NCBI GenBank assembly: GCA_017613055.1
Contig: JAGAES010000048.1
Span: 1-14,302 of the forward strand
Length of the DNA stretch: 14,302 nucleotides
Origin: Lachnospiraceae bacterium
GTDB lineage: Bacteria; Bacillota_A; Clostridia; Lachnospirales; Lachnospiraceae
Direction: 5' to 3'
Shown: positions 1-7,695 of the stretch, one piece after another
How the letters are laid out: every line of letters starts with the position of its first letter
Position numbering within the stretch: position 1 is the first letter of the stretch
The notes under the pieces: model-generated
Seen by the model: only the letters and a program-made list of their open reading frames with translations
Told to the model about the DNA's origin: nothing
Database searches by the model: none
Translations under genes and position numbers: made by a program

Positions 1-14
1 CCGGTTTGGGGAAG

Positions 15-86
15 CAGCTTGTGGGGGAATCGAACCCCCGTTTCCGCCGTGAGAGGGCGGCGTCTTGACCGCTTGACCAACAAGCC
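15..86 (-). tRNA. tRNA-Glu, anticodon CTC
   Basis: A full cloverleaf can be folded on the minus strand. The acceptor stem is GGCTTGT with ACAAGCT (a G-U pair at the end). A three-pair D stem GTC/GAC follows. The anticodon stem is CCGCC/GGCGG around loop CTCTCAC, giving anticodon CTC, which reads GAG (Glu). A four-base variable loop is followed by the T arm GGGGG-TTCGATT-CCCCC. The discriminator base is G, as usual for bacterial tRNA-Glu. The next bases are CTT, so the 3' CCA is not encoded and must be added by the CCA-adding enzyme. The gene lies about 100 nt downstream of polC on the same strand and has its own promoter. The remaining 14 bases to the window edge hold no recognisable gene. 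Confidence 0.96.
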
Positions 87-99
87 AAATGCTGCATAA

Positions 100-122
100 C
101 GAATGATACCAAATGTCATTCG
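100..122. repeat. Perfect inverted repeat over the tRNA-Glu promoter -10
   Basis: The arms CGAATGA and TCATTCG are exact inverted copies of 7 bp with a 9-bp spacer. The repeat covers the -10 box and part of the -10/-35 spacer of the tRNA-Glu promoter. Position and symmetry resemble a dimeric repressor operator, but no regulator is known from the sequence. A second short inverted repeat, AATGC-AA-GCATT, overlaps the -35 box at about 125-136. Confidence 0.5.
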
Positions 123-131
123 AAAATGCAA
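103..131 (-). promoter_or_regulatory. Promoter of tRNA-Glu
   Basis: On the minus strand a -35 box TTGCAT (126-131) and a -10 box TATCAT (103-108) are separated by exactly 17 bp. The predicted start of transcription is near position 96, about 10 nt before the mature tRNA. This fits a housekeeping sigma-A type promoter. It lets the tRNA be made independently of readthrough from polC. Confidence 0.75.
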
Positions 132-183
132 GCATTATTTTATGATTTCGAAAAGAATTCGAAAGAAATCCGTTTTCTCCGTA

Positions 184-3100
184 TTATTCCGCGGAAAGCA
201 GGTCCTCAAGACTCAGCTGATTCGTGTCCGGAATACCTTCAAGAAGGCCCAGTCCTGACAGCAGTTCGACTATCGACTGCCCGACATGGCAGCGGATCAT
301 CATATCCTCTTTTGAAAGGAACGGCTCGCCCTTCGCGCCCTCTTCGATCTGCTTCGCTGCAATCTCGCCGAGTCCGTCGATGGAGGTTAACGATGGCATC
401 AGCTTGCCGTCAATGATCCGGAAGCGCGTCGCATTTGCCTGATAGATATCAATCGGCAGGAATTCGATATTCCGTGCATACATCTCCTGGCAGATCCGCA
501 TGACGTACATCTGGTCCTTTTCCTTATCCGAAAGCTTTTTATCGGGATCGTTGGAAGCCGACCGGGTTTTTAGGTTTTTAAGGCACATCTCGAGTTTTTC
601 CCTGCCGAAGCACATCAGTTCATAGCTGAACGATTTCGCCCGGATGGAGAAATAAGCCGCGTAATACGCAAGCGGGTAATAAACCTTGCAATACGCAATC
701 CGAAGCGCCATCATGACGTAAGCGCACGCATGCGCCTTCGGGAACATATACTTAATCCGTTTGCAGGATTCGAGATACCAGTCCGGCACGTCCTTCTCAA
801 GCATGGCCTCTTCCATCTCGGGCGTCAGTCCCTTGCCCTTCCGGACGCTTTCCATGATTTTGAAGGAAAGGCTCTTTTCAACGCCCATCGAAATCAGATA
901 AGTCATGATATCGTCACGCGTACAGATGGCGTTACGAAGCGTGCACTTGCCTTCGGTAATCAAAGTCTGTGCATTATTGAGCCACACATCGGTACCGTGC
1001 GAAAGGCCGGATATCCGGATCATGTCCGAGAAGCTCTTCGGATGCGTATCCCGAAGCATCTGCATGACGAATTCGGTGCCGAGTTCGGGAAGACCCAAAG
1101 ATCCGAGGTCGCAGCCGTCCAGTTCGCCGGGCGCAATGCCGAGCGCGTCCGTAGATTCGAAAAGCGACATGACTTTCGGGTCATCCATCGGGATTTCTTT
1201 CGCATTTAACCCGGTAAGATCCTCAAGAAAACGGATCATCGTCGGGTCATCATGGCCGAGAATGTCAAGCTTTAACAGGTTATGGTCAATCGAATGATAA
1301 TCGAAATGCGTCGTAATCGTATCGGTTGTCATGTCATTTGCCGGATGCTGTACGGGCGTGAACGAATAGATTTCCTCGCCGTGCGGCATGACAACGATTC
1401 CGCCCGGGTGCTGGCCGGTCGAACGTCGGACGCCGACGCAGCCCTTTACAATCCGGTTGATTTCGGCGGTCCGCTTATTGAGACCGCGCTCGGCATAATA
1501 TTTTTTGATATAACCGAACGCCGTGTTATCGGCAACCGTCGCAATCGTACCAGCGCGAAATGTGTAACCTTTGCCGAACAGAACTTCCGTATAAGCATGA
1601 GCGGCCGACTGGTTGTCGCCGGAAAAGTTCAGGTCGATATCGGGTTCTTTGTCGCCTTTAAACCCGAGGAATGTTTCGAACGGAATGTTCTGGCCGTCCT
1701 TCTTAAGCGGCTTTCCGCAGACCGGGCAGATCCGGTCGGGCATATCAAAGCCGGACATCTGCGCGTAAGGCTTTACGAGGTCCGAATCGAAATCGTTAAA
1801 GTGACAGCCCGGGCAGTAATAATGCGCGGGCAGCGGGTTTACTTCGGTAATTCCGGACATCGTCGCAACGAAGGAAGAACCGACCGAACCGCGGGAACCG
1901 ACCATATAGCCGTCCTCATTCGAATGCTTAACCAGTCTCTGCGCAATAATGTACATTACCGCAAAACCGTTGTTGATAATGGATGTCAGCTCTTTTTCAA
2001 GACGCGAGCTGACAATCTCCGGAAGGTCCTCGCCGTACATCGAACGCGCGGTATTGTAGCACATCTCACGGAGGTCGCGGTCGGAGTTTTCGATGACCGG
2101 GGGACATTTGTCGGGACGAACCGGTTTAATCCGTTCAATCATGTCATTGATCTTATTCGGATTCGTTACGACAAGTTCATAAGCCTTCTGCTTCGGGAAG
2201 TATTCAAACTCCGCAAGCATCTCTTCCGTTGTACGGAAATAAAGCGGCGGCTGCATATCGGCGTCGTCAAAACCTTTGCCGGCCATGATAATGCGCCGGA
2301 ATATCTCGTCCTCCGGATTCAGAAAATGCACGTCGCAGGTGGCAACGCAGAGTTTTCCGTCATCGTCAGCGAGCTGCACGATCCGCTTGTTCAGTTCCTG
2401 AAGATCCTCTTCTTTCGTAATCCAGGGATACTTTTCCACGTCGCGGATTAAGAAAGCGTTGTTGCCGCAAGGCTGAATCTCATAATAGTCATAGAAATCC
2501 CGGATACGGCGCAGTTCCTCTTCCGGTTTATTATCGAGTACGGCGCGGAACAGTTCGCCCGCCTCACACGCAGAACCGACAAGAATGCCGTCGCGATACT
2601 TCCGAAGAAGGCTCTTCGGAATCTTCGGCCGGTTATGGAAATAATCGATATGCGACATCGAAACGAGACGGTACAGATTTACGCGTCCGATATCGTTTTT
2701 ACAAAGCAGAATAATATGATAACTCGGAAGCTTACGGAGCGCTTCCTTGTCTTTCTCAAGATCATAGTGAACCGGGTTACCGGCCTCGTCGGTAACGCCT
2801 TCGTCATCGACGATATAGCCTTCACAACCGTAGATGATCTTGAAATTCTTAAAACGCGCCGTCTTCTCTTCGTCGTCCGCAAATTTCTTCGGGTCAATCG
2901 CGTGGCTTGCCTCAACGAACGACTGCACAACGCCGTGGTCGGTAATCGCAATCGCGGGGTGTCCCCACTCAAATGCGCGCTGTACAAGCTCTTTTACATT
3001 GGTCACAGCATCCATGTCGCTCATCTGCGTATGCGCATGCAGCTCGACACGCTTAACGGCAGAAAGATCATTCCTGCGGGCTCTCGTATCTTTATGTTTC

Positions 3101-4122
3101 TTAATTCCGAATACGCTTCCGATAACGATCTCGCGGTCGAATTTGTCGTATTGCGCGATACCCTTAAGCATCACAAACTTACCGGGCGCAATCTCCGGCT
3201 TCACAGCGTTCAGTGTGTCTTCTTTCACGAACAGCTTCACATTGATCGTATCGGTGAAATCCGTTACCGAGAAGCTTACAAGATAACGGTCGCCGGATTT
3301 CAAAACGCGATCCTCATAAGAAATCACCTGACCGGCGATTACGACGTCGCCGATTTCGTCCTGGATATCCATGATCTGCATGATGCGGTCTAACGCAAAT
3401 GCCTTTCCGTAGATGATATCCGGGTCGGCAGGAACGGCGTATTTTTTCTTCTTTTCCCTGTCGTCCGGGGCTTTTACAATTTCATCCTTGCTCTTCGGCT
3501 TCTGCAGATCCTTCGGCTTCTCGCCTGCATGCTTCTTTGCTTCCTTACGGGCGCGTGCGGCTTCGTTCTGCGCGATGAATTCCTGCATCGAAAGGAAGTA
3601 TTCTTCCATAACGACTTCGCTTGACGGCATATAAACAAATTCCATGAAGATGTTGCAGTCGATGCCCGTCATCTCAAGAATGCTCTTCTTAAGTTCGTCG
3701 ATAATATTCTGTTTTCGGGACCTGGTGATATTGTAATCCTCAAGAATCACGGTAAGGCAGTTATCCTCGCCGCGGAAATCGGCATCATCGAGAAATGTGC
3801 CGTCGAAATGATCGCGGCACCGGATATCCTCGAGCACGTATTCTTTGATTTCATCCCAGATTTCGGAAATCTCCCGGTTGTAATACCGCGGATACGAAAC
3901 AATGACGCGGACGTTTCTTCCGGCATCGAAGAAATACTGCTTTAAGAGAGCACGCTCCAAAAGCGGAAGCATCGCCGGTCGGATTAAAACGTCCGAACAA
4001 AGACGGACGCGGATATCTCCCTCGGTCTTAGGCATAGAGACAGAATCCACGTCGCAGTTTGAAAAAGTATTCAAAACCCTCGCTTCAAGCGAAAGGTCCG
4101 TAAAAACATCCAATAACTTCAT
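184..4122 (-). CDS. polC: DNA polymerase III PolC-type, without exonuclease domain
   Basis: Replicative DNA polymerase of low-GC Gram-positives, 1312 residues (B. subtilis PolC has 1437). Order of parts: N-terminal domain about 1-180; a charged Lys-rich linker about 185-230; OB fold about 255-340; PHP domain about 355-640 with likely metal ligands H362, H364, D371, H396, E434, H469, C519, D597 and H599; zinc motif C770/C773 and C799/C802; polymerase core with PDIDLNF (D828, D830) and a third Asp at D953 in KLDILG. The DEDD proofreading exonuclease, normally inserted in the PHP domain after the 'VEAxLVDD' segment, is missing: residues 441-466 are a short linker and no DxETTG motif occurs anywhere. 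The C-terminus reads NQLSLED, not the usual clamp-binding QLSLF ending. The ATG start has an AAGGG ribosome site overlapping the ispG stop codon, with a 10-nt gap. No clear terminator follows the stop codon. Confidence 0.97.
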   Translation of the reverse strand: MKLLDVFTDLSLEARVLNTFSNCDVDSVSMPKTEGDIRVRLCSDVLIRPAMLPLLERALLKQYFFDAGRNVRVIVSYPRYYNREISEIWDEIKEYVLEDIRCRDHFDGTFLDDADFRGEDNCLTVILEDYNITRSRKQNIIDELKKSILEMTGIDCNIFMEFVYMPSSEVVMEEYFLSMQEFIAQNEAARARKEAKKHAGEKPKDLQKPKSKDEIVKAPDDREKKKKYAVPADPDIIYGKAFALDRIMQIMDIQDEIGDVVIAGQVISYEDRVLKSGDRYLVSFSVTDFTDTINVKLFVKEDTLNAVKPEIAPGKFVMLKGIAQYDKFDREIVIGSVFGIKKHKDTRARRNDLSAVKRVELHAHTQMSDMDAVTNVKELVQRAFEWGHPAIAITDHGVVQSFVEASHAIDPKKFADDEEKTARFKNFKIIYGCEGYIVDDEGVTDEAGNPVHYDLEKDKEALRKLPSYHIILLCKNDIGRVNLYRLVSMSHIDYFHNRPKIPKSLLRKYRDGILVGSACEAGELFRAVLDNKPEEELRRIRDFYDYYEIQPCGNNAFLIRDVEKYPWITKEEDLQELNKRIVQLADDDGKLCVATCDVHFLNPEDEIFRRIIMAGKGFDDADMQPPLYFRTTEEMLAEFEYFPKQKAYELVVTNPNKINDMIERIKPVRPDKCPPVIENSDRDLREMCYNTARSMYGEDLPEIVSSRLEKELTSIINNGFAVMYIIAQRLVKHSNEDGYMVGSRGSVGSSFVATMSGITEVNPLPAHYYCPGCHFNDFDSDLVKPYAQMSGFDMPDRICPVCGKPLKKDGQNIPFETFLGFKGDKEPDIDLNFSGDNQSAAHAYTEVLFGKGYTFRAGTIATVADNTAFGYIKKYYAERGLNKRTAEINRIVKGCVGVRRSTGQHPGGIVVMPHGEEIYSFTPVQHPANDMTTDTITTHFDYHSIDHNLLKLDILGHDDPTMIRFLEDLTGLNAKEIPMDDPKVMSLFESTDALGIAPGELDGCDLGSLGLPELGTEFVMQMLRDTHPKSFSDMIRISGLSHGTDVWLNNAQTLITEGKCTLRNAICTRDDIMTYLISMGVEKSLSFKIMESVRKGKGLTPEMEEAMLEKDVPDWYLESCKRIKYMFPKAHACAYVMMALRIAYCKVYYPLAYYAAYFSIRAKSFSYELMCFGREKLEMCLKNLKTRSASNDPDKKLSDKEKDQMYVMRICQEMYARNIEFLPIDIYQANATRFRIIDGKLMPSLTSIDGLGEIAAKQIEEGAKGEPFLSKEDMMIRCHVGQSIVELLSGLGLLEGIPDTNQLSLEDLLSAE

Positions 4123-4132
4123 ATATAAACCC

Positions 4133-5185
4133 TTAATTCCAATGATCCAGTTCCTTCTTCAATTCGGAAAGCAGACAGTCTTCGGGAACCTTTCGAAGCA
4201 CTTCGCCTTTTTTGAATATAAGCCCTTCCCCGCGGCCGCCTGCGATACCCAGGTCGGCTTCTCTTGCCTCTCCGGGGCCGTTCACAACACAGCCCATCAC
4301 GGCTACTTTGATGTTTAAATCATATCCCGAAACGAGTTCTTCGACCTTCTTCGCAAGACCGATCAAGTCAATCTCGGTTCTCCCGCACGTCGGGCACGAA
4401 ACAAGCTGAATACCGCTCTTACGAAGTCCGAGCGCCGCAAGTATAGTCTTTGCGGAACGAACTTCCTCCTCGGGACGGTCGGTAAGCGAAACCCGTATCG
4501 TATCGCCGATACCCATATAAAGAACAGTTCCGATTCCGATTGCGGATTTGATATTGCCAGCGTACAGGGAACCTGCCTCGGTAATGCCGACATGAAGCGG
4601 ATAATCCGTCGCTTCGGCGAGCAGTTCATGCGCGCGGATTGCCATCGGAACATCCGATGACTTAACGCTGATTACGATATCGTGAAAATCTTCGTTCTCA
4701 AGCATCTTTACCTTATCAAGAGCGCTTTCGACGATTCCTTCCGCGGTCACGTGACCGTACTTCTCCAGTATCGGTTTCTCAAGCGAGCCGCTGTTCACGC
4801 CGACGCGGATCGGGATGCCGTGCGCCTTCGCGCACGAAACGACCGCGCGGACATTCTCTACGGAGCCGATATTGCCGGGATTGATCCGGATTTTATCGGC
4901 ACCCGCCTCAATGGATGCAATCGCAAGCCGGTAATCAAAATGAATATCGGCTACGAGCGGAATGGTAATCTGCTTTTTGATATCCGCTATGGCATTTGCC
5001 GCGGAAACAGTAGGTACCGCTACCCTTATAATGTCGCAGCCGAGCGCCGTAAGGCATTGAATCTGGCTTACGGTTGCAGCGACGTCCTCGGTTTTCGTGT
5101 TGCACATCGACTGTATCAATACGGGATTGCCCCCGCCGATCAGCCGGTCACCGATTTTCACGACTCTCGTATGTTCGCGGTACAT
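4133..5185 (-). CDS. ispG: 4-hydroxy-3-methylbut-2-en-1-yl diphosphate synthase (IspG/GcpE)
   Basis: Penultimate enzyme of the MEP isoprenoid pathway. It reductively opens the cyclic diphosphate MEcPP to give HMBPP, using a 4Fe-4S cluster in the cytosol. The protein is 350 residues, the usual length of the two-domain bacterial form (TIM barrel plus Fe-S domain). The barrel carries [11 protein letters not shown] (about 78-88) and [10 protein letters not shown] (about 98-107). Cluster ligands are C264 and C267 in SCPTCGR, C299 in [11 protein letters not shown], and E306. The start is ATG with an AAGGAG ribosome site 5 nt upstream that overlaps the rseP stop codon (gap 9 nt), so translation is probably coupled. 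The gene lies two genes downstream of dxr, from the same pathway. Confidence 0.98.
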   Translation of the reverse strand: MYREHTRVVKIGDRLIGGGNPVLIQSMCNTKTEDVAATVSQIQCLTALGCDIIRVAVPTVSAANAIADIKKQITIPLVADIHFDYRLAIASIEAGADKIRINPGNIGSVENVRAVVSCAKAHGIPIRVGVNSGSLEKPILEKYGHVTAEGIVESALDKVKMLENEDFHDIVISVKSSDVPMAIRAHELLAEATDYPLHVGITEAGSLYAGNIKSAIGIGTVLYMGIGDTIRVSLTDRPEEEVRSAKTILAALGLRKSGIQLVSCPTCGRTEIDLIGLAKKVEELVSGYDLNIKVAVMGCVVNGPGEAREADLGIAGGRGEGLIFKKGEVLRKVPEDCLLSELKKELDHWN

Positions 5186-5194
5186 AAGGACTCC

Positions 5195-6520
5195 TTAGTG
5201 GAATACGTTACTGATATCGTTGAAAAGGATAAATACCATCAGAATCATCAGAAGAACGAAACCGATGAAATTGATTAAGCCTTCTTTTTCGGGGCTCATC
5301 CGCTTGCCCCTTATAATCTCAATCAGATAAATCAACAGTCTTCCGCCGTCCAATGCGGGAATCGGAAGCAGATTCATCACGCCGAGGTTTGCGGATAAAA
5401 GAATCGTCCAGTTGAGAAGGTTCAAAAACGCATAGAACACGCCGTCCGTCTTATAACTCGTTTCCATGACGTCGGACATCTCGCTGACTACGCGGACCGG
5501 TCCGCCGATATCCTGCCTGGAAGCTTTGCCGCGAAGCAGATAGCCGAGACTTTTGATAACGGACTTGATCCAGTAATTGACTTCAACGGCACCGTACTTG
5601 ACGGTTTTCAGAAAACCGATCCGCTCCCGGCCGTTCACGTTATACGAAAAACCGAGCGAATACATCTCGTTAAACTTCGGTGTAATCGTGACAATCTTCG
5701 TCTCGCCGTCACGCGAATAACCGATTTCCACAGGGGTGTCGCCGAACGGATACTCTTCGATATAGCTGACAAAATCCTTGACATTTAACACAGGCATCCC
5801 GTTGATTAAGACAATCCGGTCGCCTTTCTGCATGCCGGCTTCGGCAGCCGCGCCGTTCTTGACGACGTCCGTTAGAATCATCGGGCCGTCCCCCTGCTTG
5901 CTGCCGTCCACCTCATAATAGATGCCGATATAATATTTTGCGGTGTGTATGGGGTCATACGTTACGGTCTGCCGCTTTCCGTCACGCTCAAACGTGATTG
6001 TGACCGGATCTTTGCCGATACCGTCGAGCACCTCATACAGGTTAAGTTCCCGGCCGATATGAATCCTATGGCCGTTATAGCGGACAATCAAGTCGCCTTC
6101 CTGAAGACCGGTCGCCTCAGCAATCGTCTCGTCAACATCGGTAACGTAACACGGGTCGTAGCCGATCGCGTTCAATATGATAAGCGACAATAGAAATGCC
6201 AGTATAAAGTTGAAAAACGGTCCGGCGAATACGATGCTGATGCGCTTCCATACCGACTTCGAATTGAACGAGCCCTCTTCGTCCGAAGGCTCCGCTTCGC
6301 CGAGCATCTGGCACGAACCGCCGAACGGCAGCAGCTTTAAGGAATACTTCGTGCCCTTATAGTCCTTCGAAAGAAGCCTCGGTCCCATGCCGATCGAGAA
6401 CTCTTTCACGATGACGCCGTTCACTTTGGCCATGATAAAATGACCGAATTCGTGAATCGCGATAACGATGCCGACCATGAAGATCGCAATCAGAATTTCA
6501 ATCGGTTTGCTTAATGACAT
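5195..6520 (-). CDS. rseP: Site-2 metalloprotease RseP/RasP family, two PDZ domains
   Basis: Intramembrane zinc protease of the site-2 (M50) family, 441 residues. Relatives cut anti-sigma factors and leftover signal peptides inside the membrane; the substrate here is unknown. TM1 (about 7-30) carries HEFGH with H23, E24 and H27. TM2 is about 94-120 with the FAGPFFNF motif. TM3 (about 362-388) leads into LPIPALDGG, where D391 is the third zinc ligand. TM4 is about 415-434. Between TM2 and TM3 lie two PDZ-like segments (about 122-190 and 213-282, the latter with AAEAGMQKGDRI). The first ten bases, ATGTCATTAA, overlap the end of dxr. An AAGGAG ribosome site lies 8 nt upstream within dxr, so dxr and rseP are likely coupled. 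Confidence 0.95.
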   Translation of the reverse strand: MSLSKPIEILIAIFMVGIVIAIHEFGHFIMAKVNGVIVKEFSIGMGPRLLSKDYKGTKYSLKLLPFGGSCQMLGEAEPSDEEGSFNSKSVWKRISIVFAGPFFNFILAFLLSLIILNAIGYDPCYVTDVDETIAEATGLQEGDLIVRYNGHRIHIGRELNLYEVLDGIGKDPVTITFERDGKRQTVTYDPIHTAKYYIGIYYEVDGSKQGDGPMILTDVVKNGAAAEAGMQKGDRIVLINGMPVLNVKDFVSYIEEYPFGDTPVEIGYSRDGETKIVTITPKFNEMYSLGFSYNVNGRERIGFLKTVKYGAVEVNYWIKSVIKSLGYLLRGKASRQDIGGPVRVVSEMSDVMETSYKTDGVFYAFLNLLNWTILLSANLGVMNLLPIPALDGGRLLIYLIEIIRGKRMSPEKEGLINFIGFVLLMILMVFILFNDISNVFH

Positions 6521-7695
6521 GAACGGTTCTCCTTTGAAAGAGACGAAAGCGTCTCCTTTTCCACTTCAAAAATCGTAGAAAACTGCGGATTCTTAACAAC
6601 GTTATGGCGTTCCATCGCACCGGCAATCAGCTTGGCGATATCCGTAAATCCGATATGCTTCTTCAAAAACTCCGAAACCGCGAATTCATTGGCTGCATTG
6701 AATACCGTCGGCATGGTTCCGCCGGTTATCATCGCCTGTTCGGCTAACGAAAGCGCCGGGAAGTTTATTCGGTCCGGTTTCGAAAAATGCAACGCGCCCG
6801 CTTCAAACAAACTGAGCGGCTTCGCGGTCATCGGTTTTCTTTCGGGATAAAAGAGCGCGTATTGAATCGGAAGCTTCATGTCTGGCATTCCCATCTGCCC
6901 GATTACCGCTCCGTCAATGAATTCAACGGCGCTGTGCAGAATGCTTTCGGGATGGATCACGACCGTAATCTGCTCGGGCGTAAGGCCGAACAGCCACTTC
7001 GCTTCCATCATTTCGAGTCCTTTGTTCACCATGGTAGCAGAATCAATGGTCACTTTTTGTCCCATCGACCAGTTCGGATGCTTAAGTGCGTCCTCCACCG
7101 TGAACGATTCCATCTCATGTATCGTTTTGCCGCGGAAAGGACCGCCTGACGCGGTCAGAAGAATGCGTTTGATCTGCGGATGTCCTTCCCAGAAGGGTCC
7201 GGGATAAGAAAGACCCTGAAGCGACTGAAAGATTGCCGAATGCTCGCTGTCGACCGGATAGATATTCACGTGATGCTCTTTAGCAAGAGGCATAATAAAC
7301 TGACCTGCGGTCACCAGCGTTTCCTTGTTTGCAAGCGCAATGTCCTTTCCGGTACGGATTGCTGCCTCTGTCGGAAGGATTCCGATCATGCCGACCATCG
7401 CGGCAACCATCATATCGTATGCCTTATAAGAGGCACATTCGCATAAGCCTTCCATACCGGTTAAGACCGTAACCCCCGAAAGGTCCGAAATCCGGATCCG
7501 AAGATCTTCAGCCGCCTGTTCATCGAATAAACATACCATCTCCGGGCGGAACTCCCGAATCTGTGACTCGATCAGGGTTACGTTCCTTCCGGCAGCCAGA
7601 ACGGCAACGGAAAAATCATCCGGGAATTCCCGGACGATATCAAGAGTCTGTGTTCCGATGGATCCTGTGGATCCGAAGATTCCCAAACGTTTCAT
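6511..7695 (-). CDS. dxr: 1-deoxy-D-xylulose 5-phosphate reductoisomerase (Dxr/IspC)
   Basis: First committed MEP pathway enzyme; it converts DXP to MEP with NADPH and a divalent metal, and is the target of fosmidomycin. The protein is 394 residues, normal for the family. The N-terminal NADPH motif is GSTGSIGTQTLDI (8-20). The catalytic region has LANKETLV (121-128), metal ligands D149 and E151 in PVDSEHSA, the TASGGPF loop (181-187), and NKGLEMMEA with N224, K225 and E228. The helix PDMKLPIQYAL follows. The ATG overlaps the cdsA stop codon as ATGA (4 nt). No convincing Shine-Dalgarno sequence precedes it, so initiation probably depends on ribosomes finishing cdsA. The 3' end overlaps rseP by 10 nt. 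Confidence 0.98.
   Translation of the reverse strand: MKRLGIFGSTGSIGTQTLDIVREFPDDFSVAVLAAGRNVTLIESQIREFRPEMVCLFDEQAAEDLRIRISDLSGVTVLTGMEGLCECASYKAYDMMVAAMVGMIGILPTEAAIRTGKDIALANKETLVTAGQFIMPLAKEHHVNIYPVDSEHSAIFQSLQGLSYPGPFWEGHPQIKRILLTASGGPFRGKTIHEMESFTVEDALKHPNWSMGQKVTIDSATMVNKGLEMMEAKWLFGLTPEQITVVIHPESILHSAVEFIDGAVIGQMGMPDMKLPIQYALFYPERKPMTAKPLSLFEAGALHFSKPDRINFPALSLAEQAMITGGTMPTVFNAANEFAVSEFLKKHIGFTDIAKLIAGAMERHNVVKNPQFSTIFEVEKETLSSLSKENRSCH

Noticed and set aside
144..170. Inverted repeat GATTTC/GAAATC after polC as a possible terminator
   Set aside because: The stem is only six mostly A-T pairs with a 15-nt loop, and no T run follows on the minus strand. It is too weak to call.
1282..2451. 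Plus-strand open frame of 389 codons inside polC
   Set aside because: It is antisense to strongly conserved polymerase sequence, its translation shows no known motif or natural composition, and it arises from the GC-biased codon use of polC. The same applies to the frame at 2635-3393.
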